Assembly (NCBI GenBank): GCA_003990955.1
Contig: BIFV01000010.1
Coordinates: forward strand, 62,001 to 126,000
Length of the DNA: 64,000 nt
Origin: Sporomusaceae bacterium FL31
GTDB taxonomy: Bacteria > Bacillota > Negativicutes > DSM-1736 > Dendrosporobacteraceae
Direction: 5' to 3'
The notes beneath the pieces are model-generated. The model saw only the letters and a list, made by a program, of their open reading frames with translations, had not been told where the DNA came from and did not search any database. Below, in pieces: positions 7,871 through 16,331 of the stretch; within the stretch, counting starts at the first letter, position 1; each line of letters starts with the position of its first letter. The position numbers and the translations under genes were made by a program.

Positions 7871-7923
7871 TGTAAAAAAGGCATAAAGCCCCGGGCGTAT
7901 CTTACCCGGAGATTTATGCCTTT
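7871..7923 (-). terminator. Intrinsic terminator in the leader of the hydrolase gene
   Basis: Arms AAAGGCATAAA (7877-7887) and TTTATGCCTTT (7913-7923) enclose a second CCGGG/CCCGG stem. On the minus strand the hairpin ends in six T. No minus-strand gene lies just upstream (the next gene is the divergent tetR), so this is either an attenuator in the 5' leader of the hydrolase or the end of a short transcript. Confidence 0.6.
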
Positions 7924-8102
7924 ATGCAAATTGCAGCCACAATGATTGACTATCTTTTTATTACATGTTATATTTTTTGTAATATATAATCTACAGCAGC
8001 TTGTTTTGCTTATACTCTAGAGGACGCATCGCAAAAAGTAATGAGCGTCTTTTATGTTGCTTCATACAAACAGCAAGTTATTAAAAATTGGTGGTGAAAT
8101 CA

Positions 8103-8693
8103 ATGCCGAAAACCGGATTGACCTCAGAAGAGCTGAAAGAAAAAGCGTTGCAAATTGCTGAAGATAAACTTCGTTATTATGGCTTTGAGAAGTTTCGCTT
8201 AACTGATATTGCGAAAGAACTTCATGTAAGCCACGCCGCTCTTTATAACCATTTCCCTGACAAAGCAGCCTTGCTTGATGCTATCTCTGAACGCTGGCTC
8301 AATCGAATGGACTGTATCTTAGTCGCCATAACCCAACAAAAAGCTTCCCCCAGTCAGCTGATTATCGAATGGTTTCTTACTTATCACGAGTTAAAAAAAG
8401 AAAAGGTTCTAACCGATCCAGAACTTTTTAAATCCTTTAATATGGCGGCTGAACTACAAAAACCCTTCATTCTGCTGCATTTGCAAAACCTGCACAATCA
8501 ACTGCTGCTCCTTGTCCAAAGGGCCATGGATGCTGGACAAATCCGCAGCCAATCTCCGCAGCCTGTAGTAAAGCTGCTGTTTGAGGCCACGGTATCCTTC
8601 CACCACCCGCGGATGGTTCTCGACCACAAGGATGAACAACGAGAAGGCTTACTGAAGGAACTCGTTTCCGTATTGCTGGAGGGTCTAAAATAG
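8103..8693 (+). CDS. TetR-family transcriptional regulator
   Basis: 196 residues. The N-terminal TetR helix-turn-helix is clear (FRLTDIAKELHVSHAALYNHFPDKAALLDAI spans about 35-65), followed by an effector domain with a WLNRM start typical of the TetR_C_17-like group. I chose the ATG at 8103 because GGTGGTGA lies 6 bp before it; the TTG at 8088 has no ribosome site. It precedes the short-chain dehydrogenase by 72 bp on the same strand and probably controls itself and that gene. Confidence 0.85.
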   Translation: MPKTGLTSEELKEKALQIAEDKLRYYGFEKFRLTDIAKELHVSHAALYNHFPDKAALLDAISERWLNRMDCILVAITQQKASPSQLIIEWFLTYHELKKEKVLTDPELFKSFNMAAELQKPFILLHLQNLHNQLLLLVQRAMDAGQIRSQSPQPVVKLLFEATVSFHHPRMVLDHKDEQREGLLKELVSVLLEGLK

Positions 8694-8765
8694 CCAGCGC
8701 AGCGGATTAAAATGAATTGGAATACACAGGACCATCGGGCAGCCCAAAATGAGGAGGTAATCAAA

Positions 8766-9515
8766 ATGACTCAAGAGAAAAAGCTTGCAGGAAAAGTAGC
8801 CATTGTAACTGGCGCATCCAGAGGGATTGGCAAAACAATTGCCGAAGAGCTGGCGCTGCATGGAGCGAAAGTTGTCATCAATTATGCCAGCAGTCCGGAA
8901 AAAGCCGCTCAGGCAGTTGCGGGAATTCGGCAGCAAGGCGGCGAAGCCATTGCTGTGCAGGCAGACATCAGCCAGGTTGCCGAAGTACAGAAGCTGTTTC
9001 AGGCAGCACTGCAGGAATACGGTCAAGTTGATATCTTAGTCAATAATGCCGGGATCATGATTACCAAACTGATCTCAGCCATTACGGAAGAAGATTTTGA
9101 CAAAATCTTTGCCATTAATGTGAAAGGCACCTTCTTTGCTTGTCAGCAGGCTGCAATACACATGAACAAGAACGGCCGGATTATTAACTTTTCCACTTCA
9201 GTGGCTGGCAATATGTTCCCTGCCTATAGCATTTACGCCGGTACCAAAGGAGCGGTTGAGCAAATGACCCGGCAGTTGGCAAAAGAGTTTGGCCCTAAGG
9301 GAATTACCATCAATGCAGTAGCTCCAGGCCCAGTAAACACTGAGCTTTTCACTGTAGGCAAAACCGCTGAACAAATTGATGCCCTCAGTAAAATGAATGC
9401 CTTTGGCCGTTTAGGTGAGCCGCAGGATATCGCCAAGACTGTATTATTCCTTACCAGTGAAGATGCTCAGTGGATAACAGGCCAAACCCTCCGTATTAAC
9501 GGCGGATTCATTTAA
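8766..9515 (+). CDS. Short-chain dehydrogenase/reductase
   Basis: 249 residues of a classical SDR. Rossmann motif TGASRGIGK (about 13-21), structural NNAG, catalytic Ser (FSTS), Tyr and Lys (YAGTK), and the C-terminal GQTLRINGGF end, the signature of NAD(P)-dependent 3-ketoacyl or sugar-type reductases. The substrate is open. Start: ATG 8766 behind ATGAGGAGGTAATCAAA; an upstream in-frame ATG (8712) lacks a ribosome site. Probably co-transcribed with the TetR gene. Confidence 0.9.
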   Translation: MTQEKKLAGKVAIVTGASRGIGKTIAEELALHGAKVVINYASSPEKAAQAVAGIRQQGGEAIAVQADISQVAEVQKLFQAALQEYGQVDILVNNAGIMITKLISAITEEDFDKIFAINVKGTFFACQQAAIHMNKNGRIINFSTSVAGNMFPAYSIYAGTKGAVEQMTRQLAKEFGPKGITINAVAPGPVNTELFTVGKTAEQIDALSKMNAFGRLGEPQDIAKTVLFLTSEDAQWITGQTLRINGGFI

Positions 9516-9559
9516 TCGACATTAAAAATATTTTAGTGATTTTTATAAAATTTTTATAA

Positions 9560-9573
9560 ATGCTTTAAAGCAT
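9560..9573. promoter_or_regulatory. Palindrome ATGCTTTAAAGCAT upstream of the His-rich gene
   Basis: The palindrome lies in an AT-rich gap, about 20 bp upstream of a TATAAT box (around 9590) that serves the His-rich protein gene. Possible operator; no factor assigned. Confidence 0.35.
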
Positions 9574-9627
9574 GTTTATATTCTCTTTTTATAATAACCT
9601 CATAACAAATTTAGGAGGTTATTTTTT

Positions 9628-10281
9628 ATGAACAAATTGAAACTATTGTATGACGTTGTAACAACCATGAAGGCCAAAGAGGTCATCAGCGGTGTTTTGC
9701 AAGCCGAGGTTGAAAAAGATCAAGTCAGCCTATTCTCGATCCAAAATGAATTTGAAAAAAACTTATCAACCGGCAAAACTAAAGCTAAAGTGACCGCATC
9801 ACTGGATTTTGAAGGCAGGACTGAACGTCCGGATCATCATAGCAGACTAGGCTTCGGTTCACATGAACATCCTCATGCTGATTTCAGCCGTCACGGCCAT
9901 TTTTTCCATCGCGGTCATCACAGAGACTTACGCGGTGGATTTGCAAAGATGGCTTTCGCCCTAAGTATGCTCAATGCACTGCAGATTGATGAGCAGCCAG
10001 ACCAAACCTTGGTGATGACCCTACAATCCAGCGATCTTCCTGCCGAAATGAAACAGCTGCTTGCCGAAAGAATAAACCATGGCGGCTTACACCACCATCC
10101 TAAGCATGCCATTATGAAAGAGTTATGCAGCTTAAAAGACTTTGACTCGACAACCACGCTAATCCTCAATAAAAATCGTGAGCTGGATAAAATTATCGTC
10201 ACCGCCACCGGAACGCAGGCTGATCCCCAGGGAGCTTCACATGAGCTGAAAGCCAAAATCGAATGCTCCTTTGTCTGGTAA
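9628..10281 (+). CDS. Histidine-rich protein of unknown function
   Basis: 217 residues with no family I recognise. There is no signal peptide. Residues 68-100 are strikingly rich in His and Arg (PDHHSRLGFGSHEHPHADF followed by RHGHFFHRGHHRD), and a second patch HGGLHHHPKHA lies near 152. The flanking parts are ordinary alpha/beta sequence that looks like two halves of a single domain. The pattern suggests cytoplasmic binding of Ni, Zn or Cu. A two-ferredoxin-cluster gene follows 7 bp later, and a sensor kinase/response regulator pair lies after a terminator. Ribosome site TTTAGGAGG precedes the ATG. Confidence 0.75.
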   Translation: MNKLKLLYDVVTTMKAKEVISGVLQAEVEKDQVSLFSIQNEFEKNLSTGKTKAKVTASLDFEGRTERPDHHSRLGFGSHEHPHADFSRHGHFFHRGHHRDLRGGFAKMAFALSMLNALQIDEQPDQTLVMTLQSSDLPAEMKQLLAERINHGGLHHHPKHAIMKELCSLKDFDSTTTLILNKNRELDKIIVTATGTQADPQGASHELKAKIECSFVW

Positions 10282-10288
10282 TAAACCC

Positions 10289-10492
10289 ATGCATCTCAAA
10301 CAATATTTGATCGACTCCACTCATTGTACACACTGCCAGCGCTGCTTTGCGGTCTGCCCAACAGGAGCCATTAAGATTACCACCTCTGGTGCGCCGCAAA
10401 TCGAAAATCAGCAAGAATGCAAACGTTGTGGAGCCTGCAAAAAAATATGTTCCCACAAGGCGATCTCCTATCGTGTCCGACTACAGTTTTAA
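10289..10492 (+). CDS. Small 2[4Fe-4S] ferredoxin
   Basis: 67 residues with two cluster motifs, CTHCQRCFAVCP (about 11-22) and CKRCGACKKICS (about 46-57), each CxxCxxCxxxC. It lies 7 bp after the His-rich gene, so the two are probably translated together; no separate ribosome site is evident. I chose ATG 10289; a TTG at 10271 overlapping the previous gene is the alternative. Likely a low-potential electron carrier for a partner not identifiable here. Confidence 0.82.
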   Translation: MHLKQYLIDSTHCTHCQRCFAVCPTGAIKITTSGAPQIENQQECKRCGACKKICSHKAISYRVRLQF

Positions 10493-10498
10493 TGCAAA

Positions 10499-10548
10499 GG
10501 GTAAAGTAAGCAAGGCGCACCGATTTTGCGCCCTTGCTTACTTTACCC
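10499..10548 (+). terminator. Long hairpin terminator
   Basis: About 20-bp arms (GGGTAAAGTAAGCAAGG on the left) with a 9-nt loop, placed 6 bp after the ferredoxin stop. The lack of a long T-run makes it a weaker classical terminator, but the stem is very stable. Confidence 0.6.
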
Positions 10549-10589
10549 TATAATAAAGAAAAGACCGCTGACAGAAAGGTGATGTTCTG

Positions 10590-11783
10590 TTGAGAAATAA
10601 TGACCGTAAGCATCCCCAGCACCAATCAGATCAATACGACCTGCGAAGCTTTCATGCAGACTGGCGGCACCTGCGCCCCCATCATAACCACCATCGGGAA
10701 TTTCTGCGTCAATACAAATATTTCCGCTTTCTCCGTCCAGTGGGCATCTTATTCAGCCTGCTCATCCTCTATATAGCCTTTAGCTGGGCTGGCAGCAAGG
10801 AGCTCGGCCTGCTTTTTGCCGCATTGATTGTCATTAAGGAAATCATCCATTTTTTCTTTATGTGGCGTTTAGAAAAAAGAATATTCCGGCCCATGATCAG
10901 CTTAAAAAAAGGGTTGGATGAAGTTGCCAGAGGCAACTACACCATTAAAGTATCAAATGCAATGCCCGGCGATCTAGGTATCGTCATTGATGCGTTTAAC
11001 GAAATGACGGAAAAGCTCTATGAAAGCGAAAAGCTCCAGGCTGAGTATGAAGAAAACCGCAAGGCATTGATTGCCAATATTTCGCATGACTTAAAAACAC
11101 CGATAAGTGCCATCCAAGGTTATGTTGAAGCCCTTATGGAGGACTCATTCAGCTCAGCAGAAAGCAAAGCGAAGTATTTAAGAACAATCCACCATAATAC
11201 ACTCTACGTGAACAAATTGATTGATGATCTATTCTTGTTTGCAAAGCTAGATATGCAAAAGCTGGATTTCCAGTGCCAACACACCAATATCCAGGCCTTC
11301 ATGGATGATCTTATCGAAGAATGCCGGTTCAATTTGACTGAGCAGCAGATCAAATTTTTCTATGACAGCCTGCTCAAAGAAGAGGTTTTTATCAACCTGG
11401 ACGGAAAACGCTTTTATCAGGCTTTTAATAATATCATCACCAATGCCATCCAGCATGGTCCAGCATCAGGGCTTGTTGTAAGAGTAACCTTATATCAGCA
11501 AGAAGAGTTTGTCGGCATAGACATCCAGGACAATGGCCCAGGAATTCCTGCCGACAAACTGGACTTTGTTTTTGACCGGTTTTATCGCATTCATACTGAA
11601 CGCCCGAAAGAAACAGCCGGAACGGGTCTGGGGCTGGCTATTGCCCGCGAATTGATTGAGGCGCACGGGGGCAAAATCACTGTACGCAATAATGAAAACC
11701 AAGGAAGCTGCTTTACCATTCTGCTGCCGGCTTGGCAGAATCACAATGAGGAGGCCGAGCATGAAACGCATCTTAATCATTGA
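10590..11783 (+). CDS. Sensor histidine kinase
   Basis: 397 residues starting at TTG 10590, 8 bp after AAAGGTGA. The N-terminus is His-rich (HKHPQH, HHNHH). Two membrane helices follow at about 48-90 with almost no periplasmic loop, then HAMP (about 95-145), the HisKA H-box ANISHDLKTPISAI (phospho-His about 166), N-box NAIQHGP, G1 DNGPGIP, F-box FDRFYR and G2 GTGLGLAIA. The short loop means sensing in or near the membrane. The gene overlaps the response regulator by 23 nt. The His-rich tail next to a His-rich protein gene suggests a metal stimulus, which is inference. Confidence 0.93.
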   Translation: MRNNDRKHPQHQSDQYDLRSFHADWRHLRPHHNHHREFLRQYKYFRFLRPVGILFSLLILYIAFSWAGSKELGLLFAALIVIKEIIHFFFMWRLEKRIFRPMISLKKGLDEVARGNYTIKVSNAMPGDLGIVIDAFNEMTEKLYESEKLQAEYEENRKALIANISHDLKTPISAIQGYVEALMEDSFSSAESKAKYLRTIHHNTLYVNKLIDDLFLFAKLDMQKLDFQCQHTNIQAFMDDLIEECRFNLTEQQIKFFYDSLLKEEVFINLDGKRFYQAFNNIITNAIQHGPASGLVVRVTLYQQEEFVGIDIQDNGPGIPADKLDFVFDRFYRIHTERPKETAGTGLGLAIARELIEAHGGKITVRNNENQGSCFTILLPAWQNHNEEAEHETHLNH

Positions 11784-12450
11784 AGATGATCTGGATATCG
11801 CAGAACTCGAACGCGATTATCTGCAGCTAAACGGCTATAAGGCTGAAATTGCGCAGGACGGGCTGATCGGGATGAAAAAGGCAGCTTCTGCCGCTTATGA
11901 TGCTATACTTGTGGATCTGATGCTCCCTAATATGGACGGTTTTGAAATCATTAAAGAAATTCGTAAAAAGCAAGAAATCCCCATCATCGTCGTATCAGCA
12001 AAGATTGAAGATATTGATAAAATTAGAGGTCTTGCGGTTGGTGCGGATGATTATTTAATCAAACCATTCAGTCCGGCTGAACTGGTAGCCAGAATCAATG
12101 CTCACCTCAAGCGTTACCAGCGGCTAAAAGCCCCTTCATTAATCCAGGAGGTCATTCAGCATAAAGGCTTAGAGATCAATACCGCTTCCCATAAAGTTTA
12201 TGTTAACAGCAATGAAATCCAACTGACCACTAAAGAATATGACTTGTTATTTTTTCTGGCTTCCAACCCGAATATCGTTTTCAGCAAAGAACATCTTTTT
12301 GATACCCTCTGGGGGAATGAAAACTTTGGCGAGGTGGCTACCGTGGCTGTGCATATTCAAAAAATACGCAAAAAGCTTGAGAGAGATCCGGCTAATCCTG
12401 AATTTATCGAAACACTATGGGGCACTGGCTATCGGTTCAATTCACACTAA
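11761..12450 (+). CDS. OmpR/PhoB-family response regulator
   Basis: 229 residues. The receiver domain (1-115) has the acidic pair IEDD, phospho-Asp in LVDLMLPNMDG (about 52), Thr/Ser switch VVSAK and Lys in YLIKPFSP. A winged-helix output domain (about 130-229) ends with VAVHIQKIRKKLE and WGTGYRF. ATG 11761 is preceded by ATGAGGAGGCCGAGC inside the kinase gene. As an OmpR-type protein it would bind tandem ~11-bp repeats. Such repeats occur upstream of the efflux operon at 1.7 kb, but a link is not demonstrated. A strong hairpin terminator follows at 12491. Confidence 0.94.
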   Translation: MKRILIIEDDLDIAELERDYLQLNGYKAEIAQDGLIGMKKAASAAYDAILVDLMLPNMDGFEIIKEIRKKQEIPIIVVSAKIEDIDKIRGLAVGADDYLIKPFSPAELVARINAHLKRYQRLKAPSLIQEVIQHKGLEINTASHKVYVNSNEIQLTTKEYDLLFFLASNPNIVFSKEHLFDTLWGNENFGEVATVAVHIQKIRKKLERDPANPEFIETLWGTGYRFNSH

Positions 12451-12490
12451 CCAGGAGAATAGCATACCGCTTACTTACATCTGCTGGAAC

Positions 12491-12546
12491 AAGAACAATA
12501 AAAGGCTTTACGGTACTATAGCACCGTAAAGCCTTTTATTGTTCTT
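12491..12546 (+). terminator. Terminator hairpin, copy 1 of a dispersed palindrome family
   Basis: 24-bp perfect arms around an 8-nt loop, with the family core AGGCTTTACGGT / ACCGTAAAGCCT. It lies 40 bp after the response regulator stop. The same core recurs at 16402, 17980 and 19493. Confidence 0.8.
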
Positions 12547-12673
12547 CAAAGCCGCTGAAAGCTCACTTCCTACATGCTCATTGCAGCACCTAACAGCTTC
12601 TTTCAACATAGTTAAAACAGGCCTTGCAGGCAGCAGAGTGTTTGTGAGCCTGACCATGATCTTCACTTTTCTC

Positions 12674-12725
12674 TTGACTTATTTAACAAACCTCCATATA
12701 TTATATATATGAATATATACTCATA
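12674..12725 (+). promoter_or_regulatory. Promoter and ArsR/SmtB-type operator of the metal ATPase operon
   Basis: TTGACT (12674-12679) and TATATT (12697-12702) are spaced by 17 bp. TATGAATATATACTCATA (12708-12725), an 18-bp inverted repeat with one mismatched pair, overlaps the expected start site. This is the usual position and AT-rich form of the CadC/SmtB operator, so metal-reversible self-repression by the next gene is likely. Confidence 0.75.
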
Positions 12726-12754
12726 TGTTAAACATTAGTTAAAGGAGTCTTACT

Positions 12755-13123
12755 ATGCTGGCTATAGAATACCAAGAAGACCTGTGCGCACAAGCTTGTG
12801 AACATCAGGATGTTGTTGAGACCGCAAAAAAAGAAGCACTCCCCGACCAGGAGGCGCAGCAAGTGGCTCAGATCTTCAAGTTACTTGGAGACGCAACCAG
12901 AGTCAAAATATTGCAAAGTTTATCCCGCCGTGAGTTATGTGTCTGTGATATTGCGGCCATTGTCGAAATGGGTCAGTCAGCCGTATCGCATCAATTGCGC
13001 TTGCTGCGCAATGCACGTCTGGTCAAATATCGCCGCGAAGGAAAACTAGCCTGGTATTCCCTGGATGATAATCATGTAAACTCCTTATTAGCGCAAAGCA
13101 TTGCCCATATTAAGCATGGATAG
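12755..13123 (+). CDS. ArsR/SmtB-family metal repressor (CadC-like)
   Basis: 122 residues. The winged helix spans about 40-115: LLGDATRVKILQSL, then ELCVCDIAAIV (the alpha-3/metal helix with two Cys, as in CadC/ArsR), recognition helix GQSAVSHQLRLLRNARLV, wing YRREGKLAWYSL and C-terminal HVNSLLAQSIAHIKHG, whose His residues could form the alpha-5 site. N-terminal Cys11 and Cys15 complete a CadC-type thiolate site. It should sense Cd, Pb or Zn and release the promoter of the ATPase 13 bp downstream. A paralog with the same motifs is encoded at 15904-16272 on the other strand. Confidence 0.93.
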   Translation: MLAIEYQEDLCAQACEHQDVVETAKKEALPDQEAQQVAQIFKLLGDATRVKILQSLSRRELCVCDIAAIVEMGQSAVSHQLRLLRNARLVKYRREGKLAWYSLDDNHVNSLLAQSIAHIKHG

Positions 13124-13136
13124 GAAGTGAAATAGA

Positions 13137-15776
13137 ATGGCTTTTAAGAAACTATCAAATACTGCCTCAGCGAATCAACCAGCCTGCCAGAGCGCCTGCT
13201 GTGCACCAGAGAGCGAACCCAGCACCGAGTTGGAGAGCACAGCGCCTTGCGGCTGCTGCCCACCGGTAAATCCTGCAGCCGTTACCGAAATAGGCTGCAG
13301 TTGCTGCTCCGAAGAGCCGCCTGCCCAGCCGTTAGGCAATGTGGCTTGTGATTGTTGTACAGACACGAGTCAGACTCCTGCAGGCTGCGACTGCTGCACA
13401 GATGAAAGCACTGACCAGCCAAGCCACCAGATGGCTGCTGCCATCCAGACCAGCACTTTCACAATAGATGGCCTGGATTGTGCCGACTGCGCTGCCAAAT
13501 TGGAAAAGGGCATTAGCAAACTGCCAGGTGTAACCGATGCTAAAGTTCATTTTGCCACTGCTAAAATGAAGGTCACCTACGACCAAGCTCAACTCCAACC
13601 AGCAAAAATTGAAAAGAAGGTCAGTGCCTTTGGCTATCAGGCTACCCTTATTCCGGCTGCAGGCGGCCCATCCGGACCGCAGCAATCGGTATTCCAGGTT
13701 TCCGGTCTGGACTGCGGCGACTGTGCTGCCAAACTGGAAAAACGTGTTGCTTCACTGGCCGGCGTACTATCAGCCCAAGTCAATTTCGCCGCTGGCAAGC
13801 TGACGGTAGAACATACCACCGCGATTGCCGATATCCTGCAGGCAGTTAAACAAGCCGGTTACCAGGCCGAGCGCCTGACTCCAGGCCCACGCCGTCAGGA
13901 GGCTAAAGCCGCCTGGTGGACCAACCAGCGTACTCAGGCAACCATTGTATCCGGTATACTCCTGGGGCTGGCTACCGTCCTGGAATGGCTAAGCTACAGC
14001 GACACCCCTCTCATTCCTTTATACGTTACCGCTGCCGTAATCGGCGGCTATAGCGCAGCCAAGAGTGGTTTATATGGCCTGAAATCCTTTAATTTTGATA
14101 TGAATTTTCTCATGACTGTGGCCGTAATTGGCGCAGCAGCTATCGGCGAGTGGAGCGAAGGCGCAACGGTGGCTTTTCTATTCTCCTTTGGCAATACGCT
14201 GCAAACCTATACGATGGATAAAACCCGCCAATCCATCCGGGCGCTCATGGAGCTGGCTCCTCCCGAGGCACTGGTACAACGCAACGGTATGGAAGTACGG
14301 CTGCCGGTAGAAGAGATTGTCGTTGGTGACCTGGTCATTGTTAAACCAGGTGAACGGATAGCTATGGACGGCATAGTAAGAAGCGGCCTGTCAGCCGTCA
14401 ACCAGGCCACCATTACGGGTGAATCACTGCCGGTAGAAAAAACGGCTGGTGATGGGGTTTATGCAGGAACAGTGAATGAACATGGTGCTTTGGAAATTGA
14501 AGTTACCCGGATTGCTGCCGATTCCACGTTAGCAAAAATTATGCACTTGGTGGAAGAAGCGCAGGCTCAGAAAGCACCTTCCCAGCAGTTTGTCGATGTC
14601 TTTGCCAAATACTACACCCCCGCCGTCTTACTCACTGCCGCTGCCATTATGATCCTTCCCTGGCTGCTGTTTAATCAGCCTTTTGCTCCCTGGTTCTACA
14701 AAGGGCTGGTGCTGCTGGTCATTTCCTGCCCCTGCGCGCTGGTCATTTCCACGCCAGTTTCAATCGTATCGGCAATTGGCAACTCTTCCCGCAACGGCGT
14801 CCTGATCAAAGGCGGCGCTTATTTGGAACAAATGGGCGGTATTCAGGCCATTGCCTTTGATAAAACCGGCACGCTAACCCACGGCCGCCCAGTGGTTACT
14901 GAAATCCTGCCGTTCGGTGAACACAACGAACAAGAACTGCTGTCCCTGGCAGCAGCAGTAGAGAAATGGTCTGAACACCCATTAGCGCTGGCCATTGTTG
15001 AAAAAGCCAAACAGATCCCGCTGCAGCCAGCCACCAACTTCCAGGCACTGGTTGGCCGTGGCGCTCAGGCTGATGTGAATGGGCAAACCGTCTATGTCGG
15101 CAACCTGAGGTTGTTTGAAGAACTGGGCCTAAGCCTTGAGCAGCATAAGGCTGCGATGATCAGCCTGGAAGAGCAAGGCAAAACAGTGATGCTTATTGGC
15201 TCTGCTGCAGCTATTTGGGGCTTGATCGCAGTAGCTGACACACTGCGGGATAACAGCAAAAATGCGATCAGGGCGCTGCGTCAGGCCGGCATGAAGCACA
15301 TCGCTATGCTGACCGGAGATAACAGCCGGGTTGCTGCTTCCATTGCCAAAAACCTTAACCTTGATGCCTACTATAGCGATTTATTGCCACAGGATAAAGT
15401 AACGACCGTACAAAAACTGACGAAAGAGTATGGCACGGTTGTGATGGTCGGAGACGGCGTTAACGACGCACCCGCTCTGGCTGCCGCAAATATTGGTGTA
15501 GCCATGGGTGTAGCAGGCTCAGATACGGCGCTGGAAACAGCCGATATCGCGCTCATGGCTGATGACCTGGGCAAACTGGCTTATGTCATCAACCTAAGCC
15601 GCAAAACGGTCTCAGTCATTAAGCAAAACATTGGCTTTGCCGTATTGATTAAAGTCATCTTTGTCATCTTTACCTTCTTCGGCTACGTTGATTTGTGGCT
15701 GGCTGTATTGGCCGACATGGGATCATCCATTCTGGTAACACTCAATGGGATGCGACTTATGCAAAAAATACACTAA
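13137..15776 (+). CDS. Heavy-metal P1B-type ATPase (Cd/Zn/Pb exporter) with Cys-Cys-rich N-terminus
   Basis: 879 residues. Residues 17-87 contain five cysteine pairs or triplets (CQSACC, CGCC, CSCC, CDCC, CDCC). Two heavy-metal-associated domains follow (GLDCADCAAKLEK about 112-124 and GLDCGDCAAKLEK about 191-203). The core has membrane motif SCPCALVISTP (about 529), phosphorylation loop DKTGTLTHG (Asp about 575), the SEHPLA/HP motif and hinge GDGVNDAPAL. The CPC and the GLDCADC metal-binding form fit the ZntA/CadA group, subclass IB-2. It pumps divalent soft metals out of the cytoplasm. Translation follows GGAAGTGA. The extra Cys-rich tail is longer than in typical members and could be a metal-collecting or thiol-binding tail. 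Confidence 0.95.
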   Translation: MAFKKLSNTASANQPACQSACCAPESEPSTELESTAPCGCCPPVNPAAVTEIGCSCCSEEPPAQPLGNVACDCCTDTSQTPAGCDCCTDESTDQPSHQMAAAIQTSTFTIDGLDCADCAAKLEKGISKLPGVTDAKVHFATAKMKVTYDQAQLQPAKIEKKVSAFGYQATLIPAAGGPSGPQQSVFQVSGLDCGDCAAKLEKRVASLAGVLSAQVNFAAGKLTVEHTTAIADILQAVKQAGYQAERLTPGPRRQEAKAAWWTNQRTQATIVSGILLGLATVLEWLSYSDTPLIPLYVTAAVIGGYSAAKSGLYGLKSFNFDMNFLMTVAVIGAAAIGEWSEGATVAFLFSFGNTLQTYTMDKTRQSIRALMELAPPEALVQRNGMEVRLPVEEIVVGDLVIVKPGERIAMDGIVRSGLSAVNQATITGESLPVEKTAGDGVYAGTVNEHGALEIEVTRIAADSTLAKIMHLVEEAQAQKAPSQQFVDVFAKYYTPAVLLTAAAIMILPWLLFNQPFAPWFYKGLVLLVISCPCALVISTPVSIVSAIGNSSRNGVLIKGGAYLEQMGGIQAIAFDKTGTLTHGRPVVTEILPFGEHNEQELLSLAAAVEKWSEHPLALAIVEKAKQIPLQPATNFQALVGRGAQADVNGQTVYVGNLRLFEELGLSLEQHKAAMISLEEQGKTVMLIGSAAAIWGLIAVADTLRDNSKNAIRALRQAGMKHIAMLTGDNSRVAASIAKNLNLDAYYSDLLPQDKVTTVQKLTKEYGTVVMVGDGVNDAPALAAANIGVAMGVAGSDTALETADIALMADDLGKLAYVINLSRKTVSVIKQNIGFAVLIKVIFVIFTFFGYVDLWLAVLADMGSSILVTLNGMRLMQKIH

Positions 15777-15806
15777 TTGCGATGATTTGAATAAACAGCA
15801 TGCAAA

Positions 15807-15840
15807 AGGACTGACGCAGTACGTCAGTCCTCTTTATTTA
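15807..15840 (+). terminator. Terminator of the metal ATPase operon
   Basis: AGGACTGACG, a 5-nt loop and CGTCAGTCCT, followed by TCTTTATTTATT. It lies 30 bp after the ATPase stop. Confidence 0.8.
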
Positions 15841-15903
15841 TTCGCCGTTTTACTAAGGCAGTGTTCAGCAGTTTAAACAGGCATCCTCCTATTTAAACAC
15901 ACC

Positions 15904-16272
15904 TCATTTTTGCCGGATATGATTCATTCCATCTTGCAGCAGGGTAGCAACATGTTCATCATTGAGAGAATACCAGGCCAGTGTCCCTTCTTTGCGGTAC
16001 TTTACGAGGCGGGCACCACGCAGCAAACGAAGCTGTTGCGAGACAGCTGATTGTGTCATCTGCAGCACTGCTGCAATATCGCAGACACATAACTCCCGCT
16101 TGGATAAGGCCTGCAAAATCTTAAACCGGTTCATATCACCCAATAACCGAAACATTTCCGTCACTTGCTGAACCTCCCCTTCCGGCGACAGTTCACTTTT
16201 CACTTGGCAGACTGTCTGGGGATGCTCACACAATTGTTCACACATATCAGAATCACAGGAACACTTTCTCAT
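15904..16272 (-). CDS. Second ArsR/SmtB-family metal repressor
   Basis: 122 residues from the ATG at 16270-16272 (AGGCGGTG upstream). A longer reading frame upstream would overlap the promoter and is unlikely. Same layout as the repressor at 12755: N-terminal cysteines (CSCDSDMCEQLC), LLGDMNRFKILQAL, ELCVCDIAAVL, recognition helix TQSAVSQQLRLLRGARLV, wing YRKEGTLAWYSL and a C-terminal HVATLLQDGMNHI helix. The pair are clear paralogs. This copy has a strong promoter of its own and faces the ATPase operon convergently, so its target is not obvious. Confidence 0.92.
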   Translation of the reverse strand: MRKCSCDSDMCEQLCEHPQTVCQVKSELSPEGEVQQVTEMFRLLGDMNRFKILQALSKRELCVCDIAAVLQMTQSAVSQQLRLLRGARLVKYRKEGTLAWYSLNDEHVATLLQDGMNHIRQK

Positions 16273-16302
16273 CACACACCGCCTGAATACGTAGTCATGT
16301 AA

Positions 16303-16331
16303 AATATATCGGTTCTTCTCGCTGCTGTCAA
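16303..16331 (-). promoter_or_regulatory. Consensus promoter of the second ArsR gene
   Basis: TTGACA (16326-16331), 17 bp spacer and TATATT (16303-16308) on the minus strand, 31 bp before the ATG at 16272. Confidence 0.8.

Noticed and set aside
8454..9026. Several minus-strand open frames opposite tetR and the SDR gene
   Set aside because: Shadows of well-supported plus-strand genes; no starts with ribosome sites.
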